Both the position numbers and the translations under genes were made by a program. Of a stretch of 64,000 bases of DNA, positions 61,688 through 64,000 are shown one piece after another; positions within the stretch are counted from its first letter, which is position 1, and every line of letters begins with the position of its first letter. Origin of the DNA: Gammaproteobacteria bacterium HGW-Gammaproteobacteria-2. Its GTDB lineage: Bacteria; Pseudomonadota; Gammaproteobacteria; Xanthomonadales; Xanthomonadaceae. The stretch spans positions 1-64,000 of the forward strand of contig PGZE01000021.1 in the NCBI GenBank assembly GCA_002840015.1, in the 5' to 3' direction. The notes beneath the pieces are model-generated. The model did no database searches. It saw only the letters and a program-made list of their open reading frames with translations, and had not been told where the DNA came from.

Positions 61688-64000
61688 GCATCGTGCTTCC
61701 GTTTCTTGCTATTGCCGTGGCCGGCGCGTTGGCCGCCTATCACCGCATGCCGCTGCTGTTCTGGGCGCTGCTTTCAGCCGCGCTGCTGACCGGCTCGGCA
61801 TTTGCCGGCGCCAACCCGGTCGCGCTCTGGATCGCGGTGATTGGCCTGGTCTTGATTACCGTGCCGCTGTTGATCGCGCCGTTTCGGCGCAGCGCGATCA
61901 CCACGCCGCTGCTGAAGTTTTACACCCGCATCCTGCCGCCACTGTCGGCTACCGAGCGCACTGCACTGGAGGCAGGCACGGTCGGCTTTGAGGGCGAGCT
62001 GTTTTCCGGCAAGCCCAAATGGCGTGATCTGCTCGATCAGCCCAAGCCGCAACTGAGTGCGGAAGAACAGGCATTCCTCGATGGCCCGTGCGAGCAGGTG
62101 TGCGCCTTGATCGATGATTGGGAAATCACCCACGAGCGCGCCGACCTGCCGCCGAAGGTGTGGGAATACCTGAAGCAGCACAAATTCTTTGGCATGATCA
62201 TTCCCAAGCAGTACGGGGGCCTGCAGTTCTCGGCGCTGGCGCATTCGCGGGTGCTGCAAAAGCTGGCGTCGATCTCGACCACGGTCAGCTCGACGGTGGC
62301 GGTACCCAACTCGCTGGGCCCGGCCGAATTGCTGCTGCACTACGGCACCGAGGAGCAGAAAAACCATTACCTGCCGCGCCTGGCCGATGGCCGTGACATC
62401 CCCTGCTTCGCGCTGACCGGCCCGCATGCCGGCTCGGACGCCACCTCGATCCCTGATTACGGCATCGTCTGCACCGGCAAGTGGAACGGCGCTGAAGTGG
62501 TCGGCATCCGCCTGACCTTCGACAAGCGTTACATCACCCTGGCACCGGTTGCGAGCGTGGTCGGCCTGGCGTTCCGCATGTACGACCCGGACGGCCTGCT
62601 CGGCGAGACCAAGGACATCGGCATCAGCCTGGCGCTGATTCCGCGCGACACCCCCGGGCTGGAAATCGGCCGTCGCCACTTCCCGCTCAATGTGCCGTTC
62701 CAGAATGGCCCGGTGCGCGGCAAGGACGTGTTCGTGCCGCTGTCGGCATTGATCGGCGGCCCGGACATGGCCGGCCAGGGCTGGCGGATGCTGGTTGAGG
62801 TGCTGTCGGTGGGCCGCGCAATTTCGCTGCCATCCAATGCCACCGGCGCGATGAAGATCGGTGCGCTGGTCACCGGCGCCTATTCGCGCATCCGCAAGCA
62901 ATTTGGCATTTCGATTGGTCGCTTCGAGGGCGTCGAGGAAGCACTGGCGCGCATCGCCGGCCACACCTACGCAATGAGCGCGCTGACCTTGTCCACGGCG
63001 GCAGCGGTGGATCGCGGCGAGAAGCCGTCGGTGCCGTCGGCGATCGCCAAATATCACGCCACCGAAATCAGCCGCGAAGTGGTCAAGGACGCGATGGACG
63101 TACACGGCGGCAAGGGCGTCATCCTCGGCCCGCGCAACTACCTTGGCCGCGCCTGGCAGGGTTCGCCAATTGCAATCACAGTGGAGGGTGCCAATATCCT
63201 CACCCGCAGCATGATGATCTTCGGCCAGGGCGCCATCCGCTGCCATCCGTGGGTGCTCAAGGAAATGCAGGCGGCACAAGACCCGGATCGCGCTGCCGGC
63301 CTGCGCGCATTCGACCATGCCCTGTTCAGCCATATCGGCTTTGCCATTTCCAATGCCGTGCGCAGCTTCTGGCTCGGGCTCACCTTCGCCAATTACGGCA
63401 GCGCGCCGGGCGACAAATACACCGCCCGCTACTACCGCAAGCTCAACCGCTATTCGGCCAATCTGGCGCTGGTTGCCGACACCTCGATGCTGCTGCTCGG
63501 CGGCAAGCTCAAGTTCAAGGAAAGCCTGTCGGCGCGTCTGGGCGACGTGCTCAGCGGCCTGTATATCGCCAGCGCCATGCTCAAGCGCTACGAGGATGAA
63601 GGCCGGCCAACCGACGAGCAGCCATTGCTGGCATGGGCCTTCCATGATCGCGCCCATCGCATCGAACTGGCGTTGTCGGCGGCGCTGCGCAATTTCCCGA
63701 TCCGCCCGGTCGGCTGGTTGCTGTGGCTGCTGGTGTTCCCGTTCGGTCGGCGTGCGCAGGCACCGTCGGATCGCCTCGGCCACCGTGCGGCGGCGTTGCT
63801 GATGTCACCCTCGGCAGTGCGCGATCGCCTCGGCGAAGGGGTGTATCTGACCCCAGGCGCGCACCACCCGGCTGGCCGCATCAATGCCGCATTGGCAAAA
63901 GCCATTCTGGCCGAGCCGGTCGAGCGCAAATTCCTCAAGGCGCTGAAAAACAGCGATATCGAGGCGCTGGAGTTTGAGGATCAACTGAGCGAAGGCGTCA
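61684..64000 (+). CDS. fadE: Acyl-CoA dehydrogenase FadE (3' end outside window)
   Basis: Catalyses the first step of fatty-acid beta-oxidation with FAD. The first 772 codons are present and the reading frame continues past the window. An N-terminal pair of membrane helices (LPFLAIAVAGALAAYHRMPLLFWALLSAALLTG) is typical of the large FadE type. Motifs include LTGPHAGSDATSIPDYG, LTFDKRYITLAPVASVVGLAF, FPLNVPFQNGPVRGKDVFVPL, GQGWRMLVEVLSVGR, FGISIGRFEGVEEALARIAG, AMDVHGGKGVILGPRNYLGRAWQG and VEGANILTRSMMIFGQG. Expected total length about 815-830 residues. Translation is coupled to the hydrolase by an ATGA overlap. Confidence 0.95.
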   Translation, partial: MSIVLPFLAIAVAGALAAYHRMPLLFWALLSAALLTGSAFAGANPVALWIAVIGLVLITVPLLIAPFRRSAITTPLLKFYTRILPPLSATERTALEAGTVGFEGELFSGKPKWRDLLDQPKPQLSAEEQAFLDGPCEQVCALIDDWEITHERADLPPKVWEYLKQHKFFGMIIPKQYGGLQFSALAHSRVLQKLASISTTVSSTVAVPNSLGPAELLLHYGTEEQKNHYLPRLADGRDIPCFALTGPHAGSDATSIPDYGIVCTGKWNGAEVVGIRLTFDKRYITLAPVASVVGLAFRMYDPDGLLGETKDIGISLALIPRDTPGLEIGRRHFPLNVPFQNGPVRGKDVFVPLSALIGGPDMAGQGWRMLVEVLSVGRAISLPSNATGAMKIGALVTGAYSRIRKQFGISIGRFEGVEEALARIAGHTYAMSALTLSTAAAVDRGEKPSVPSAIAKYHATEISREVVKDAMDVHGGKGVILGPRNYLGRAWQGSPIAITVEGANILTRSMMIFGQGAIRCHPWVLKEMQAAQDPDRAAGLRAFDHALFSHIGFAISNAVRSFWLGLTFANYGSAPGDKYTARYYRKLNRYSANLALVADTSMLLLGGKLKFKESLSARLGDVLSGLYIASAMLKRYEDEGRPTDEQPLLAWAFHDRAHRIELALSAALRNFPIRPVGWLLWLLVFPFGRRAQAPSDRLGHRAAALLMSPSAVRDRLGEGVYLTPGAHHPAGRINAALAKAILAEPVERKFLKALKNSDIEALEFEDQLSEGV

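Noticed and set aside
61774-63783. A 669-codon open frame on the minus strand inside fadE
   Set aside because: It is antisense to a clear FadE with all family motifs; its peptide is full of His/Gln/Arg runs typical of a shadow frame in high-GC DNA.

Overview
The window reads as a single high-GC chromosomal segment of a gammaproteobacterium of the Lysobacterales (Xanthomonadales) type. The grounds are protein-level resemblance and gene order: an amtB-glnK pair next to ubiK-comM, speA-speE, rpe near trpE, ubiJ-ubiB, trkA-trkH, a large TonB-dependent receptor beside TPR-sulfotransferases, and olefin-biosynthesis (ole) genes whose products closely resemble those of Stenotrophomonas and Xanthomonas. 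There is no rRNA operon, CRISPR array, prophage or recognisable insertion sequence. Extragenic palindromic (REP-like) elements are frequent.

Layout. 0-8.5 kb: the end of a LytTR regulator, trpE, a HicAB toxin-antitoxin pair, a two-component system of the 'proteobacterial dedicated sortase' type (without its sortase) facing a degenerate VWA protein, then cytochrome c / J-domain / rpe and purC. 9-20 kb: polyamine synthesis (speA, speE), ammonium transport and PII (amtB, glnK), ubiK, comM, two consecutive cation/proton antiporters and an acetyltransferase. 20-27 kb: an ArnT-like membrane glycosyltransferase, oleC, oleB, a methyltransferase, then rplM-rpsI running into a truncated tRNA-Gln. 27-33 kb: a carboxylesterase and a GMC oxidoreductase pair, with an intact Phd/PIN toxin-antitoxin module and fragments of HigA, HicA and the GMC gene between them. 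33-44 kb: rarD, a TauE-type permease, trkH, trkA, a KdtX-like glycosyltransferase, oleD, ubiJ, ubiB and mgtE. 44-58 kb: a TonB-dependent receptor, two TPR/sulfotransferase-type proteins, four different Fe(II)/2-oxoglutarate oxygenases and an ECF sigma / anti-sigma / PDZ operon. 58-64 kb: GTP-dependent PEP carboxykinase and a TetR-regulated fatty-acid gene pair ending in fadE, which runs off the window.

Two things stand out. First, the segment carries at least six small deletions inside otherwise well-conserved genes: oleB, rpsI/tRNA-Gln, the GMC oxidoreductase, trkA, oleD and mgtE. They all lie between 24.3 and 43 kb. One removes the 3' end of an essential ribosomal protein gene together with the 5' end of a tRNA, so assembly or consensus errors must be excluded before biological gene decay is accepted. 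Second, the 44.8-58 kb block (receptor, sulfotransferases, oxygenases, beside a dedicated sigma factor) looks like a surface or peptide modification system whose substrate is unknown. The orphan sortase-type two-component system at 2.5-6.1 kb is a further candidate for unusual biology.
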